Source: Isoetes taiwanensis
Lineage: Eukaryota > Streptophyta > Lycopodiopsida > Isoetales > Isoetaceae
DNA: 64,000 bases
Assembly: GCA_021234155.1 (NCBI GenBank)
Contig: JAJEKV010000023.1
Location: 11,544,680-11,608,679 of the forward strand
Direction of reading: 5' to 3'
In this document: positions 1 through 13,079 of the stretch, piece after piece
Position numbering within the stretch: position 1 is the first letter of the stretch
Layout of the letters: every line of letters starts with the position of its first letter
Position numbers and translations under genes: made by a program
The notes under the pieces: generated by a model
The model's database searches: none
The model's input: only the letters and a program-made list of their open reading frames with translations
What the model was told of the DNA's origin: nothing

Positions 1-1449
1 CCCTAGAAGAAGTATGATAACCCATATACACTAAACATTACAGGCATCCATTTAAGCCTTGTAAAAATCAATTACTTTACGAAGCAAACTTTTAATTTGC
101 AAAAACTATGCATACCACAATTGATTTAGATTGAATTATCTTTTATCTTAAACAATGCCAATGTTAAGATATAGATGCAAATTGGAGTTGTGTAATTTTG
201 AATGTCTGCGACAGCCATCTATGCATGTGTCCTCCAAGCTAATTTGAAGGAACCTAGGAATGCAAACACATAATGCCTTGATATCACTGCGAAATGCCTG
301 CCCTTTCTGAAGTCGTCAAGTTGACGAAATGAGCAAACAATTGATCATCGAGAAGTTTTATCTAGAATGTGTGGTATTGGGTTTAACCACTCTTGATATG
401 ATGATGAGCATGGATACTAGCAATATTGCAAATATTGTGCTTCCACACCAACAATATTAGAATTATTTGGGATTATGATAAAGCCCATATAACTCTACAA
501 ACTAGTTTATGAAAAGAAATAGAAAGGGCTATAGTCACCATCACAAGCCAAGAACAAGATGCAATATTAGATACCTTACCTCCTGTCTAGCTCAATGATA
601 ACTTCAGACACACTTAGTTATGTATAAATAAACACATTAATAAAGAATTTATTCCAAACTCACTATTGTAAAGAAAAATATGGTTGAATTCTTTGTCCAA
701 ACTGCTTCGAATTCCTTCTGTAGTCTATTTGCCAAACTTCGTAAGCTGTCCATTTATCATTTTAAGCTTTGTAAATGATACAAGATTCTAAGAAGTCTTA
801 TCTTCTTGAATCAATCCCCATGTATTGTTTTGCACAATTCATTTAGGGTAATAATTGTGCATTAAAGAATAAGAAATCTATGAGAACATTGATATTATTA
901 CATGCCTAGAGGATTTTGTCACTTTGAGATATTAATATACCCAGATTAGTTTACACAAGAAAATTGGAATTCAATGAGTGATTTCTCCTAAGAGACTAGT
1001 AACAATCGGTATGCATAACTATACTGGGAGTACTTGAGTTGAGACAGTTGGACACCAACTCCCAAGGGAAGGTGTCCAGGTGTGACATCCGCACCATCCA
1101 AGCTGCGACATTTGACACAACAATATAAACCGCGGTCCATGGAATATAGGAAATATTCTAGCAATAGTAATCATCATATCTTTGCACTATATGTATTCAA
1201 TTTTAGCCTGGTAGAGAGATTTAATTTATCGCCGTAAAAAAGAAAAACGATGAACTTACTCCCGTGGATCGCCGCCACAAGAAGAATGTCACTCTCATTG
1301 TCAATGAAGACAAGTCGCCATATAGATGTGAGAGGGTCTTCAAGTTGTCCTTCTAAACCAAACATTCGAAAGCAAGCTCCCTCTTAAGTTCCTCATAATT
1401 CCTTAAGCGTGTGATGTCCGGGGATCTCTCCTAGCTTATAAACCCGAAA
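1..1449. other. No recognisable gene
   Basis: AT-rich sequence with stops in all frames and no protein motif I recognise. I see no tRNA, long terminal repeat or clear tandem repeat here. Confidence 0.6.
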
Positions 1450-1761
1450 GTGGATTTTGAACTTGAGATAACCATAAGAAAAGCAAACTTTGGCTTTTCA
1501 GAAGAACAAGCGCAAACCTTGGTGAATGTTCTAACAAATGCTTGGTATTGCCGATCTGAGCTAGGTTGCAGGATTCCATTCTCATCGATGCTTGAGTTTA
1601 TGACCATAGAAGAATTGATTGGAAGGTCATTGGAAGATGAACAAACCGCTCCATCAAGTAAAGTTCCTCCGAAAAAATTGATTTGGCATATCCTTCGCTT
1701 GTTCATGGATATGGATGCACTTACACTCGTGGAGTGGGGAATCAATATTTACTCCAAATAA
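1450..1761 (+). CDS. Unrecognised short ORF (103 aa)
   Basis: An open frame of 103 residues with a plausible mixed composition. It has an amphipathic first half and a hydrophobic stretch near residues 80-95 (LIWHILRLFMDMDAL). The opposite strand is also open over almost the same interval, which weakens the case for coding. I recognise no family. It could be an exon remnant of an element protein or chance. Nothing around it within 1 kb helps: no partner exon with a matching splice phase was found. Confidence 0.15.
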   Translation: MDFELEITIRKANFGFSEEQAQTLVNVLTNAWYCRSELGCRIPFSSMLEFMTIEELIGRSLEDEQTAPSSKVPPKKLIWHILRLFMDMDALTLVEWGINIYSK

Positions 1762-4700
1762 ATGGAGGGGTAAATTTGAAAGGTTATTTTGGCCCGCAAG
1801 ATCCCAATGTGGAATTGATATGACCCGTGCGGTTCTCTAATTGGCTTGCTTCTCTTTCTATTGAGAACCATGCATTTGAGATTTGAGGATCCCAACAGCG
1901 ACGATAACGCCTTGAGTGCTCACCACCAGATTGTCTTGACGCCGCCACGCTTGGATAATGATCGTGACCTCTTTCGTGCTCCAATGGTGCTTGAGATCTT
2001 GTAACGTGCATGCCGAGGGAGCAATGGAGTTGATTTTAGATTCCACAAAACCTGACCCTTTTTTAAAGGTGGTAGATCAAGAGATTTAGGCTCTGAATTA
2101 ATTGTTTGTTGTGCGAGTTGATTTTGGCTCGATGATGGTGAGCATGTTGATGTTGGCGAAGTCTGAATTTGTGCCTCGCCGCCGATGCATATTTTGTCGT
2201 CTTTGGATTAGAGGTGGCAACCGCTGCTGGCATCGCGTCGAAACCGCATTTGTTGAGATTGTAAGGCTTGTTGATTCTGAACCCCGCACAGCTTGCTTGA
2301 GGAATCAATTTCGATCTCCTCGCATACCGCCATTGTTCTATAATACTCGTAATGTGGTGAAGCTATAATGTCACTCCTTTGTGAAGATGCATCCAATGTT
2401 CCATGCTAAGGTTCATGTTTTGAGTATTCTCCCCTCATCCACAAAGTTTGTTGCTTTCCTGATTTGCCTCCATATCTTCTTCCTCACCCGCAAGACATGA
2501 AATAAAAATCTTCATTACAAAGAATTGATATATTGATGGGAGATTTTATTTTTGATCTTAATCAACGATCAAAATACAGTTACCCTGTAGTCGGGGACGC
2601 CTTGCTCTCAAAAAGGACAATGAAGGAGAGCAAAATAAAAATGGGGTTGTAAAGGTTCAATCTCCCACAATGATACTCTTTGTTGTCTTTCTCCAGCAGC
2701 TTGATTCATCCCATCCAACCCCGCCATTGAGTGTTTATCATGCCTATTGTTAGAAAAACAATTACATAACACAAGTGGCGCTTGGTGCCGTGGTCCTAAC
2801 GTTGTTTGTTACCTTTGAGGGATCTCCAACATGAATTTGGCCATCTCGACAGTGGTCGAGGTCACCAACGCCGCTATTGTACCGTATATATCTGTTCTAA
2901 GATTGACATTATTGTACTATGTATTTTTTTCTTTCTTGGTGATTTCTAACAACAATTATATGTCTAGACTACCTCCTTGTACTAAGCGCCCTCGGGCTCA
3001 AATTGCATTCCAGCGCATCCCAACCGACACTTGAACACCATATATTGCTTTCTTGGTACTTGGAAAGTGGGATGACAAATTACGATGGGCTTTCCCCGAG
3101 TGTAGACTTTACATCTTATTTCACAAATCAACAAGTTGTTTTGAATTGAAAGTTGTATAGGACAATTCTCAGAATTCACCTTGGATTATAAAATATCATA
3201 AAAACTACTTGTAGCATGTGCATGCGCAGAAAAGAAGAAGAACTCCAATATGCATGCCGTCACTAGATAAAAAGGATGATGGAGCGGTGATGGTTGTTGA
3301 TGGTTGGCGTCACGATACCCAAAAGGATCTGATTTTTTCTCATCCCTATATTTCAAAAAAAGCATTGCCAAGAGGATTTTAGAAAAAGAAGACAACACCT
3401 TAAAACTACGAAACAGAGAAGAATGAAGCAGATGCAAACCTGATAAATAAGACAGAATCACCAGCTTGTAGCCTCTTGGCACTAACAAACACGCTCCACC
3501 CTGTCGCGGAGAAGATGACCAGCGTGGCTGACCCGAAGCCAAAACTTTCAAATGGTTAGAGCAACGCTTAAGAAAATATCGCGGCCCAAAATTTTTCAAG
3601 TGCTCACCGCGTAGATGTGACTAAAAATGCCATTCAATATACTGCACCCTACGTGTTCAGAATTAGAGCCATAAATCAGATAGTGGTGCCAAGCTTGTCT
3701 CTGAGATTATTCAGCTCAACTCAAGGCTGTTGGCGGGGTATTTGAGTCATTCTGGCCAGTTTTAGTATCTCTTGCACACAAATGATCAAGCTTCAATGTG
3801 TGTGCTCTATTATGTGAAAAACTGGATTTGTCAACAATTTAAAGTCTCTGAAAGGAAACAAACTGTTAGAAAGGAGGCCCCAAACTAAGTAGAAGAGACA
3901 AAGGAGACAGAGGAGTACATGGACTAATGGGATCAGCCATCCATGAACACAATGAATGGAAGTGCTGCAAATTCGCAGATAAACTTGATCAATAGATATG
4001 CAAAGTATGGCTTTTTGCAAAAAACGATTGCAAGAAACTTTATCCTGATCCTACATGTTTTGTGATGTCATGCTCAGTTGAGATGCATTCGAAAAGAAAA
4101 ACAAACCTTTATGACTAAATACTGGATTTCGTCCTCTGCCGTGCTTCACCACGAATTAGGAGATCCGAAACAATGCAGTTGCCGTGTAGAGTGGAATGGA
4201 GGCAGTGAATGGAATTGGTCGGCCATAGCTGGAGCCTTCAATCGCTTAGCATAAACCCTATTTCATATGCTCTCCACATATTGTATATGCCTCATAAAAT
4301 TCCCTTTAAAAGAAACGGATAAATTTGGGTGATTAATAGCTCCGTTGGATTCTTGCCGATTTGATACTCCCAACTAGCAGAGAAACAGAGAGGTTTTTTC
4401 CTCCTCCATAAGCAGCCTGTTGAAAAAACCTTAAAGTATAAGGGCTCCATAGTTGCACGGAAAGAGAATGAAAATGGTAGGAAGATTATGCGGTAGACTG
4501 TTACGATCGCCGGAAGCAGAAGCAGAGGAGGGAATCGGGATGGTCGGAGAAGAGGAGAAGTGATTTTCAAAGAGTTTCTAATTTTCATGGCCGTCCGATG
4601 CGAAATTAAGAAATCTAATGGTTGAGATTAAAAACAGCTGATGTAGCACGACACGTGGCATAGCTAGGAATGCAGGAAATCCGGCAACCCTGCTAAAAAT

Positions 4701-5104
4701 CTTTCCCACGCCACTTCCAAACGATGCCCCTTTTCGAGGGTGCCTATAGCACCTTTTGGCATAAAAAAAAAAACACTTGACATGCCACGTGGCACTGTGA
4801 TTTATATGGTTATAAGTCCACAACTCGATTTTATGCTCACAATTTTATGCCCTTGGTAATTGTTAGCACAAATGAACCTGAGCCATTTATGTTTGATGCA
4901 TGACATACATACTTGCATGATAATTTTATTATATATAAACAAGTGTGGACTGTGGCCCCGTGCATATAACTTCTACTTTGTGGTCGTTGTTCCCATAATG
5001 GCATACAAGGCTTTCCAACCCGCCGCGACCATAACCCCTGATGGCGGCAGATCCCAATGGTGGTAGTTGAGAACTCGATCCCAAGTACTTGTAGGGCTGG
5101 AGCC
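1762..5104. other. Gene-free stretch with two G-box motifs
   Basis: No recognisable coding sequence in 3.3 kb. The longest minus-strand frame (3186-3599) has a low-complexity, hydrophobic composition and no motif. Two CACGTG G-box cores lie near 4,652 and 4,786 (contexts GACACGTGGC and GCCACGTGGC). They could belong to a plant promoter or a transposon regulatory region, but no gene start follows on either strand that I can support. Confidence 0.45.
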
Positions 5105-5935
5105 ACCTCTACATCTTGTCCCCGGGTAAGTGAATGAGGGAAGCCTTGGGCCGACGGATGATGAAACTAGCAAAGACCCTAGTTTTGGCCAAGTTAACTC
5201 GCATGCCGCTGAATCGGCAAAAAGTGTCAAGAGCATCCGGTGGCGCTGCATGTCCTCCTCCTCGAGTATAGGCCGAGGTTGACATCGTCAGCATATATGA
5301 GTTGCCGGATTGTGTGATGCATGAGATGGGTGCCCGCACCTCCATGCTCAGAGAGCCAATCCTCCAATTGGTCAATGTATAGGCCAAAGAGTGTGGGGAG
5401 AGGGGCAACCCCGACGTATTCAATACTTCTCGACATCGGCTGTTCTCGATGATGTGATACGCCCGAAAGCATGCCTCAGATAGCCTATATACTGCATTCT
5501 GCAAGTCAAGGGGAGTCCCTAGCTACCGCAGTCTCTCCCATAGCCTGTCACGGGGCACTGTGTCAAAAGCTTTTGCAAAATCCACGAAACAACAAGCATG
5601 TGTTTTGCCGGGATTCCCTCGCTATCCTCAATCAATGTCGCAGAGTGAAGATATGATCAATGGTGGAATGCCCGGGCCGAAACTTGCATGTGTAAGATCT
5701 CGCACATCCGCCTCCTCTCCCCATATTGTCACCAGCCGCCAAGGATGCCACCAACAGCTTTGCAAAGAAAGAGCTGACCATAATAGTACGGTAGTTGGTC
5801 GGGCATTGAGGGTCCCCCTCGCCTTTGTATATGGGCACAACTCTACTAGTGGTCCAACGCGAGGGAAGCCTTCTTGCAATGCTTTTATTGAACAATGCCG
5901 AGGGGACAAGCACCAATGGAGCCCCCAAATTTCAA
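5105..5935 (-). pseudogene. LINE-type reverse transcriptase relic
   Basis: Minus-strand pieces in several frames match the non-LTR (LINE) reverse transcriptase domain in the correct order. From 5,930 downward come VVPIYKGEGDP and PTNYRTIMVSS (fingers region), then FRPGHSTIDHIFTLRH. Near 5,400-5,280 come PTLFGLYIDQLEDWL and the catalytic box as LIYADDV (Y-A-D-D intact). Near 5,220 comes FCRFSGMRVNLAKTRV. At least three frame changes and a missing start show it is non-functional as read. No endonuclease domain or poly-A/short-repeat tail was recognised next to it, so it is a fragment. Family-level assignment is secure from the YADD box and motif order; the clade is not determined. Confidence 0.85.
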
Positions 5936-6640
5936 GTTCACCGCATGCCATCTAAATCGCCGCCTTCCCATTAGCTAGACATTGTAGGCCCATGATCACA
6001 TCCCCATCTCAGATGACCGAGCCATGCCTATCTCGTGGAGGGACTGGTGTCCCGGCCCGAGCGGGTCATAAAGTTGTTGCAAGACCGTACCCCATTGCTC
6101 GAGGTGATGTTCCCTCGGGTCTGTGCGGGTCTTGCTCAAGACCCTAACAAAGTTTAAAATGAAACGCGACTTATTTGGTTTGGAAACGCACTTGGAAGGA
6201 ATCTTTGAAAGATTCCCTAAAATTCCATTTAAAAAAGTCCATTTTTAAGATTTTTTTTGACAAAGTGACAATTTAAGTAAATTAGGTACCATTTTTGAGG
6301 GGTTGATTGAACATAACTTTCGTGCAAAAATTTTAAATAGCAATTTTCATCCTCCTAAACTAGAACAAAAAATAGTTACTTTTATAAAGTGTAGCAAAAA
6401 AGGGGCAATAAAAAAATAGCAAGGGTAGTAGAGTGACAAAGAAGTGATATATTCAAGGTTGTGAAAATTGTACAAAATTATGAACAAAATTGTCAAAAAT
6501 ATAGGACATTTTGACAAACACTCATCACCTGCACTTTCTCGTTTCTTTACATGTTCGAAGTCATCGGACAAACTTACATTTTGCAGCAAGATCATGATGC
6601 ATCTCATCCTCCCACTCATTTAATCCCCGATCACTTGAGC
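5936..6640. other. AT-rich spacer, nothing recognised
   Basis: Very AT-rich from about 6,150 onward, with no coding motif. It separates the LINE relic from the DUF7869-like relic. Confidence 0.5.
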
Positions 6641-6642
6641 CT

Positions 6643-8650
6643 TCATCCTCCCTTCACTCTCAAGACTTTGGATGTACTCGAACGATCTTCTTCCTCACTG
6701 TCTACAAGTGAGTCTTCATCATCATCTTTTTTTGCCACCTTTCTAGGTTGTTTGTCTAATCCACATGCCGACCTTATTAAAGTTTGAGTGACCATACGTA
6801 ACTTATTAGCAGCAGTCAGAACAAAGTCATATGCAAGAACCTTTACTTCAGCTAGATCTATGACGTTAGTTGCTTTGCTTTTGGACTTTGCTCTCTTTCC
6901 CACTCGCTTACCATCTCCAAAGTATAACTCCCATCAGCATTGGCGCATTTGTTCTCATCCGCACTTTTAATTGAGTGGGAATTCCATCCTCTCTTTGTTA
7001 CCTCCAAGCTTTAGCTAGCGAATGGCTTCCCATTCATCATTATCACCGGGACAAACTATGAGCATTCCTTTCTGGAATCTTCAGATCCAAACCGAGACTC
7101 GAGCAACTTGTTGTGCCGCAAGGCCTAGGCCATACATGACTCTATCATCTTCATCCGAAGCTAGCCAATATCTCTACATGTTCCTCTTGATTCTCGACTT
7201 GCACAGGGAGAGTTTGCCTAGATGGCCGTTGAATGTGGCTCCGTCTTCGACCTTGTAATGAAGCTTGCAACATGTCACGCTCTTCGAGAAAAAACTGAGG
7301 CCACCATAAAGCATCCGCCCCCAAAGTGGTTAGAGCACGATCAATACTTGTCTCAATGCAATCCAATGATTTGTTTGAGTCAAATGCTCTTCCCTCCTTT
7401 TTACTCTTTGTGATTTCTTTCAAGCTTTTAGAGGCATTTGATACTCGAGAGAGCATGGAACTAGTATTGGGATGGTGCGAATGAATTGAATACACTGCTG
7501 CTATCCGCCATTTGCAAGGATGTGGCATATTTCTTTCCTTGTAAGATGGCCTTGCCATCTACAAGTGAAATTTTGATCCGATGCTGAAATGTAATGTTTC
7601 TCAAGGGCTCAATAGCACAAGGACCCAGTTGATCTCTCCAAAAATCCATTCTTTGAAATCATAAGTTTCTTCCAATAACTCGATGTCCGGACGAGGATTG
7701 TAGGAATCTTGGATAACCTCAATCATTGCTTTGGTAGGTCGAGAGCTTTTTTCGAAAGCAAGACGTTTAGAGAACCTACCAACATCTCGATCAATTTGAT
7801 CGTGTGTATGACCAACAAGCAGAAACCAATCTTCACCTTCTTGAAGATTTGTTTCTACTAGCATAGCACGTAAGCAAACAACGCCTCGATTCTTATTTTT
7901 CCCTTTGTCGTGTTGTTCAGTCAAGATACTGAAACTGGTGGTATATGTTCTAGATTGGAAAGAAGCTTATTCAATATTGTGATAGTGAGATTTGGATCAA
8001 GATGAATGTTTGGATAATTCAAAAATGCCTTGCAAGATAGTTTTCCATTAAATACCATAGCACCAACAACATGCGGATGTATGAAATCTTCTTCAAAGAA
8101 GATCCTTAGGCACATTGACAAAATGTGGTAGGGTGGTCTTCTTCCATTCCATTCCATCAATAACAACCGATATGTAGTTGAGTGGTTGTTCCAATGCTTT
8201 CTTCCTATGTTTTGTCAATTTTCTCCTTTCAAAGATTGTTGTTCTCAGTGCTTGTTGTTTCTCCTTCAACGCATCCGGAAATGAAAATATGTTTAGGAAA
8301 GAACCTACTTTTAAGTAGAACTAGGCAAGAACACGCCCCGGAAGCTTACTTTTAGTGTGAAGTGTCCTTGCATTTTGTCTCGAGCTTTTAATTCGAGCAT
8401 GTAGCACAAACAGGACATCCTATGCTTTCTAGGAATGGACACGCCGAGAAAACTCTTTTTCCGAGCACGATAAAGTAAGAGTAGCGCACAAAAGCGCTCT
8501 CAGCCTCAACACACATCTCCTTATAATTATCGTAGACTTCTTGTTTCGCGGAAATTGTCACCAAGTGGTACATAGGGCTGTTAGGGGAGTTTCTCACAAG
8601 ACTCCTTAAAGAAACCTTCCATCCAGGAAACACATTGAAGGGCATGAATT
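6643..8650 (-). pseudogene. DUF7869-like transposon protein, broken
   Basis: Minus-strand ORFs form one decayed protein. Upstream (8,645-8,388) is a piece ending in a Cys motif (CPFLESIGCPVCATC). Then 8,166-7,924 gives a core strand/helix region (VVGAMVFNGKLSCKAFLNY). Then 7,924-7,601 carries KGKNKNR followed about 30 residues later by FLLVGHTHDQIDRDVGRFSK. The Q/D..NKN and GHTHxxID pair is, from memory, the signature of the DUF7869 family, which is found in transposon-like genes of plants and invertebrates and probably has an RNase-H-like fold. Further pieces at 7,558-7,151 and a charged, acidic tail at 6,903-6,643 (KKDDDEDSLVDSEEEDRSS) fit a C-terminal extension. Frameshifts at about 7,924 and 7,600 break it. 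Function in transposition is inferred from the family, not shown. Confidence 0.7.
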
Positions 8651-9639
8651 TGGTTATGCCTCCTAATGGCAGTAGTCATTGATGCCCGGATTCTTGTCAA
8701 GCCTTTTCTTCTCAAAGGGGTCAGTTCGTCACCCTAAAGCATGAATCAATTTAAGGCCGTTTGACAGGGCGGTGTGGCCACCCAGCTGTGTAAAGTAAAC
8801 TTCTCACCATCATCTGGCCTAATATTGAAGCTAAGTAGCCCCTTTGGTCTAGCGAGAGTCATTGAACTCAGACTATCAATGGGCTAAACAACCTCAATCT
8901 TAAGCAAACAACGCTGAGAACAACAAGCAGCTTTGTATGTGTTGCCCGCAAGTGAGCCTCGCCCATGAGTTTCTTTCTTCTAACGGTTGTACATGCTCTC
9001 TTTGTGTAAGTTAAGATTTTTACTTGCAAGGGCTTTGAATTCGAACATGGAGTCTTGTGGCTTTGGTAGGTCCTCGCCCCGAGACATCAACATGAGGTGT
9101 TTCTTCGTCGGAGAGATCAACATGAGGTGTACTTGTAGATGCTTTGAGGTTTGATGTCCCGGGAGGGTCCGGGAAAAAGTAATCGAGGCTGGTGGCGTAG
9201 TTGACCAGCTCCGGCGTCGTGAGAAATCAAGGGAGTTGGCGTCACCGACCGCCCCACTTGTTGTAGTACCATTTAGCGAAAATGGATGGAGTTGGTGTGA
9301 TTTGCCTCCGTGGAGGGAGCTCTACCGGGACTATGGGCTTAATGCATCAAAATGAACTGGAGTAGGTAGTCGGAGCTCTCTAGCCCTCGTGGTGGAGAGT
9401 AAACGCATTGGTGGGGGCAAACGACGTTCGGAGCGGGTGTGGTGGAGTAAATTGAACCGGTGGTGGAAGCCGAGGTGGTCTTGCCGGGAGTAAACTCAAC
9501 AGAGTCGGGTGTTGGAATGTCGGATGTAGAATATTCGTGGCTACTTCGGTATATCCGGCTGAGGAGGTGTAAAAGCCATTGCAGAGGAAGCCCGGCGAAT
9601 CAGGAGTTGAGGCTCTACTTGTTTTCTCTCGAATATACG
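8651..9639. other. Spacer without recognised gene
   Basis: Around 9,060-9,135 a phrase containing AACATGAGGTGT occurs twice. The minus-strand ORFs at 9,380-9,795 are proline-rich in one frame and have no motif. I see no element ends. Confidence 0.4.
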
Positions 9640-10178
9640 GTATAAATTTATACGAGTTGGTATAAATTTCATACGTGGAAGAAAACTTAAAATGCAAACC
9701 TGTATAAATTTATATAGTAGATGGTATAAATTTATACGAGAGGAGGGCAACATAAACGTAAAATCCAGTATAAATTTATACCTAAAACCACGCATTAATG
9801 GTATTGAAAACTTTATGGAGAAGCTATATGAAGCGCACTTAGCGGCAGGTACTTAAGCCCGCCCGCCACCCCTATTTTTCTATATAATCATGGCTGGAGT
9901 CTAAGGCACTTCAGCGGTCGCTTATATACCCCCATTTGCTCTCCAACGCCCATACGCTGCCTATATCGCCATGGCCAATGCAAGTCTACCACCCGCATCG
10001 TTTCTAGTTTCTCTTTGTTTTAATCACGCTAGAGTGTAAATCGGGTATAAATTTATCTGGATATGGTTACTGATCCCGGTATAAATGTATACCGCCGAAA
10101 GCACGAAGCGGTATAAATCTATACCGTTTCAAAACACATTATAAATTTATACTTCAGCGGGCGGGTATAAATTTATAC
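9640..10178. repeat. Cluster of GTATAAATTTATAC palindromes
   Basis: Ten exact or near copies of the 14-bp palindrome GTATAAATTTATAC. Exact copies are at 9640, 9724, 9768 and 10165. Variants with one or two changes or an indel start at 9660, 9702, 10045, 10079, 10111 and 10139. They form two groups (9,640-9,781 and 10,045-10,178) about 260 bp apart. Spacing is irregular (about 20-45 bp), so this is not a simple tandem array. Several copies are framed by G/C (CGG..CCG), extending the dyad. The cluster ends exactly where the transposase relic on its right begins. Function unknown. Confidence 0.85.
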
Positions 10179-11615
10179 CGCCGATAATAATAAAGATGCG
10201 TACTATTTTTTGCTTGGCAAACACCTTCATGGTTATTAGCAAGGCAGACCGAGCAATTACAAGTATAATTCTTGTGCAATTTTGAGCTCATACTGTTAAA
10301 AGCTTTTTCGAACAGATCCATTTGCTCATGTTTCACGCACAAACATGTATTCCTCTCTTTCAACCTTCTCACACAAGTTGGCTTCAGGTACTCAAATGTT
10401 CGAACACCAACCTTCATATGGGATTTTTATCCTTGAATGCCCCTGCATTCAAATGAAGGAAAAAGAAATATAGATTAGAATTGTCTAAGAACTATATATA
10501 TATATGAACTCACGTAAAACTGTACCACAATGTCATAAAGGATGATAACCAAATTACAATATGTTCTTTCATGTGCATGTGCAAATTCATATTCATGAAT
10601 GTACGTAATGTCATGAAGGATGATCATCAGTGTGCATTCTGTTCATTCTCATACATTTGAAAATTCTTGTTCATACATGTACCTTTATGATGTCATCTAC
10701 CTCTTGTACAAGTAAGTGTTATGGTGCATAGAAATGTCTTACAATGCACTACTAGCAAACATCAATGTTGGTCAGTACAAATGGATGGTTGTGCAGTGTA
10801 TGCACCAACCGAGTTGTATTCCATGCACTAAGACATCAAGTAGCACCAAATTTATGGATAGTACCACATGGACACTTTGCTGTTTATGCACAGAAAAAGG
10901 AGATCATGCAAACTTAGAAACATGGATAAATTTATGTAACAAGAGAGCAAGAAAGCATAAAATTAAGAGTTCTCAACCATATCTGAGGAATATCAAGGTA
11001 ACGAATTACTTCAGTTCTTTTCTTCCTCAGATCCCTCACATTTGGTAAAACTTTCATGTTCCTCGGCCAAAAATCTCAAACTTTTTCTTTCATTTCCTCA
11101 TCTATTCTATTTCTTCTTGGTTTTCTTCCCCCAAGAGCCCACAATTGCCTACCTGCCATAATCATTCACCTTTTTTTGACAGCAGACTTGATATTTCTTG
11201 GTTGCAAGCCTAATATTTTTGATGCCAATCTCTTTTGTTTGAGGCCACCATCCTTTCCTACGACCATAGAGAGGGGAGTATGTTTAGCTGCTAATCTGTC
11301 TTTACTATTAGAGCTTTTCACTTCTTGAAGCCCTCCTCTCAAATTTGTGAGAAGCATACCCCTGACAGCTGCTATTACACTCCTCTGTTCAAGGTGCAAC
11401 GTTTGAGACTCAGATTGGATGCATTGTGCAATTTTAGCAACCCTCTTCATGATCTTCTTTGTTGCATAACCAAATTTGCAAGTGGAATCAGATGTACCTT
11501 TTTGAATCTTGGTACCTGAATTCTCATCTGCCCCTAATACTGCTACTATTTTTGCAATTTTACTCTGAAAAAACAAAGAACAAAGAAACACAATTGAGAT
11601 TACAAAAAGAAGCAT
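10154..11615 (-). pseudogene. Transposase relic, N-terminal half (old copy)
   Basis: Minus-strand ORFs align with the N-terminal half of the near-complete transposases at 46.5-49.5 and 55.1-58.1 kb. At 11,340-11,170 the segment EVKSSNSKDRLAAKHTPLSM matches EVKSSNSSDKLAAKHSVLSM in those copies. At 11,055-10,985 the read MKVLPNVRDLRKKRTEVIRY-LDIPQ matches KVSPKYRDVRKKRHQAIQF-LDIPQ. At 10,417-10,190 the Cys-rich segment (LKPTCVRRLKERNTCLCVKH, then CNCSVCLANNHEGVCQAKN) matches the corresponding zinc-like block. An in-frame stop near 11,080 and loss of the whole catalytic half show it is dead. Divergence from the 46-58 kb copies is much greater than between those two, so it is an older insertion. 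The palindrome cluster replaces its downstream part. Confidence 0.75.
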
Positions 11616-13075
11616 AACCTAAAAATCACTGAAAAACTGCATGGAAGAGAGTTGCATGGATTTGCATCAAAACTGCATGAAGGAGAGTTACACGGATTTT
11701 TGTTCAGGCAAAGTTGCAATTTTTTCGTGAGAGAGATTTTGGTGTCGGAATTTCGTGAGAGGGAAAATTTTTCTTGATTTGGCACTTTCCATAATTAGAA
11801 TTTCACTCCTTGATTAGAGTTTAACACAATTCAAATGCCTAACTCACTCTTGGTGACGTGCCAGCTCAAAATTTACAATTCGTTCAAAAAAATGCACACC
11901 AAATACGTGCATTTTTTTAAATTAAGAAGGAATTTGGCACACCGTTTTGTGCTTCTACTCAATATCCACATTTTTTTCAAAGGAGCGTTTGTCTATATAT
12001 TTAGCATGACTCCCTGGGCAGAACCAAAGTCCTGAGATGAAGTACTCTTGGATAAATTGTTGCTTGGATAAATTGTTGAAGTACTCTTGCTTGGCTTCTA
12101 AGATGATGAAAGTATCATATGCATATTGCGTGAATGGAAGCCCGTTGGATCCAAGCATTTGACTTTGTTAAGCCCTTCCTTTCTAGCCCCTGTTGAGAGG
12201 CTTTGAAATAAGGTTGTATACCATACTTTATTAATAAAATAAAAAATATCTCAAATCTTCCATCATGACTACTTCTTACACATCCGATGGCAATATTTCT
12301 GAGGCAGGAACATGCCAGTTTTCTAACATTTTTGTATTTTCTCTTTATCAATTGTTCCAAAACCAAGTTTATTTCTGGAATTTGTATTATGTATACAATA
12401 GAATCTGTATTAAGTATATACAAACGATCCAGTGAATGCAATCTTATGCTGAATATAAAAGCGGTTGTACTATGAATGCATTTTATTTTGAATATAAAAA
12501 GGTGGAAGGCTAATTTCCAATATCCATATTTTTATTTTGAATATAAAGGATGGAAGGTGTTAATTCCCAATTGGGCTTCATATAGACACTCCAATTCTTG
12601 TGTCCAAGCCTTTTCATGCATGTCGTGTTCAGTCTTCCCAAGTGATGGGGGTACATGGTGTTTAACAATTGACATATATTTTGTTCATGCATAGTTAAGC
12701 CTGAATAGCTAAATGGGTTGGAGAACTCCACAGGATATGATCGGCTCTTCTGCCACTTGCCAAAAGTTGGAGATGGAGATTCTTTTGGTTGTGATAATGT
12801 AGGTGTGGCATTATTTTACAAGATCGCTGACACTTGGAAAGCCCTTAGCGTTACGTCTTGATTACATGATTAGCCTTGGCGTTACGTGTAGTTGAAAGCT
12901 TTTGCAACTCTAATTATGACTGTTCTTGCTTGAATACATATTCTTGATTATGGCCCTTTTGGACTCTTGTACATGTTCTTCTTGTAAAACTATTAGTAAA
13001 TTCTTAGAGCCAAACGACCAGTAACAGATTGTTCAGATTATGAAATGACCATTAACAGATTAATTTTTGTTTTGC
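11616..13075. other. AT-rich spacer with short repeats
   Basis: No gene recognised. Between about 12,450 and 12,555 a phrase of the form TTGAATATAAA(A)GGTGGAAG recurs about three times. ORFs here are short and AT-driven. Confidence 0.45.
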
Positions 13076-13079
13076 AATG

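Noticed and set aside
1431-1745. 104-aa minus-strand ORF opposite the 103-aa plus-strand ORF
   Set aside because: Serine-rich composition typical of an antisense shadow; no motif.
3186-3599. 137-aa minus-strand ORF
   Set aside because: Low-complexity hydrophobic composition, no domain, no splice context; most likely chance.
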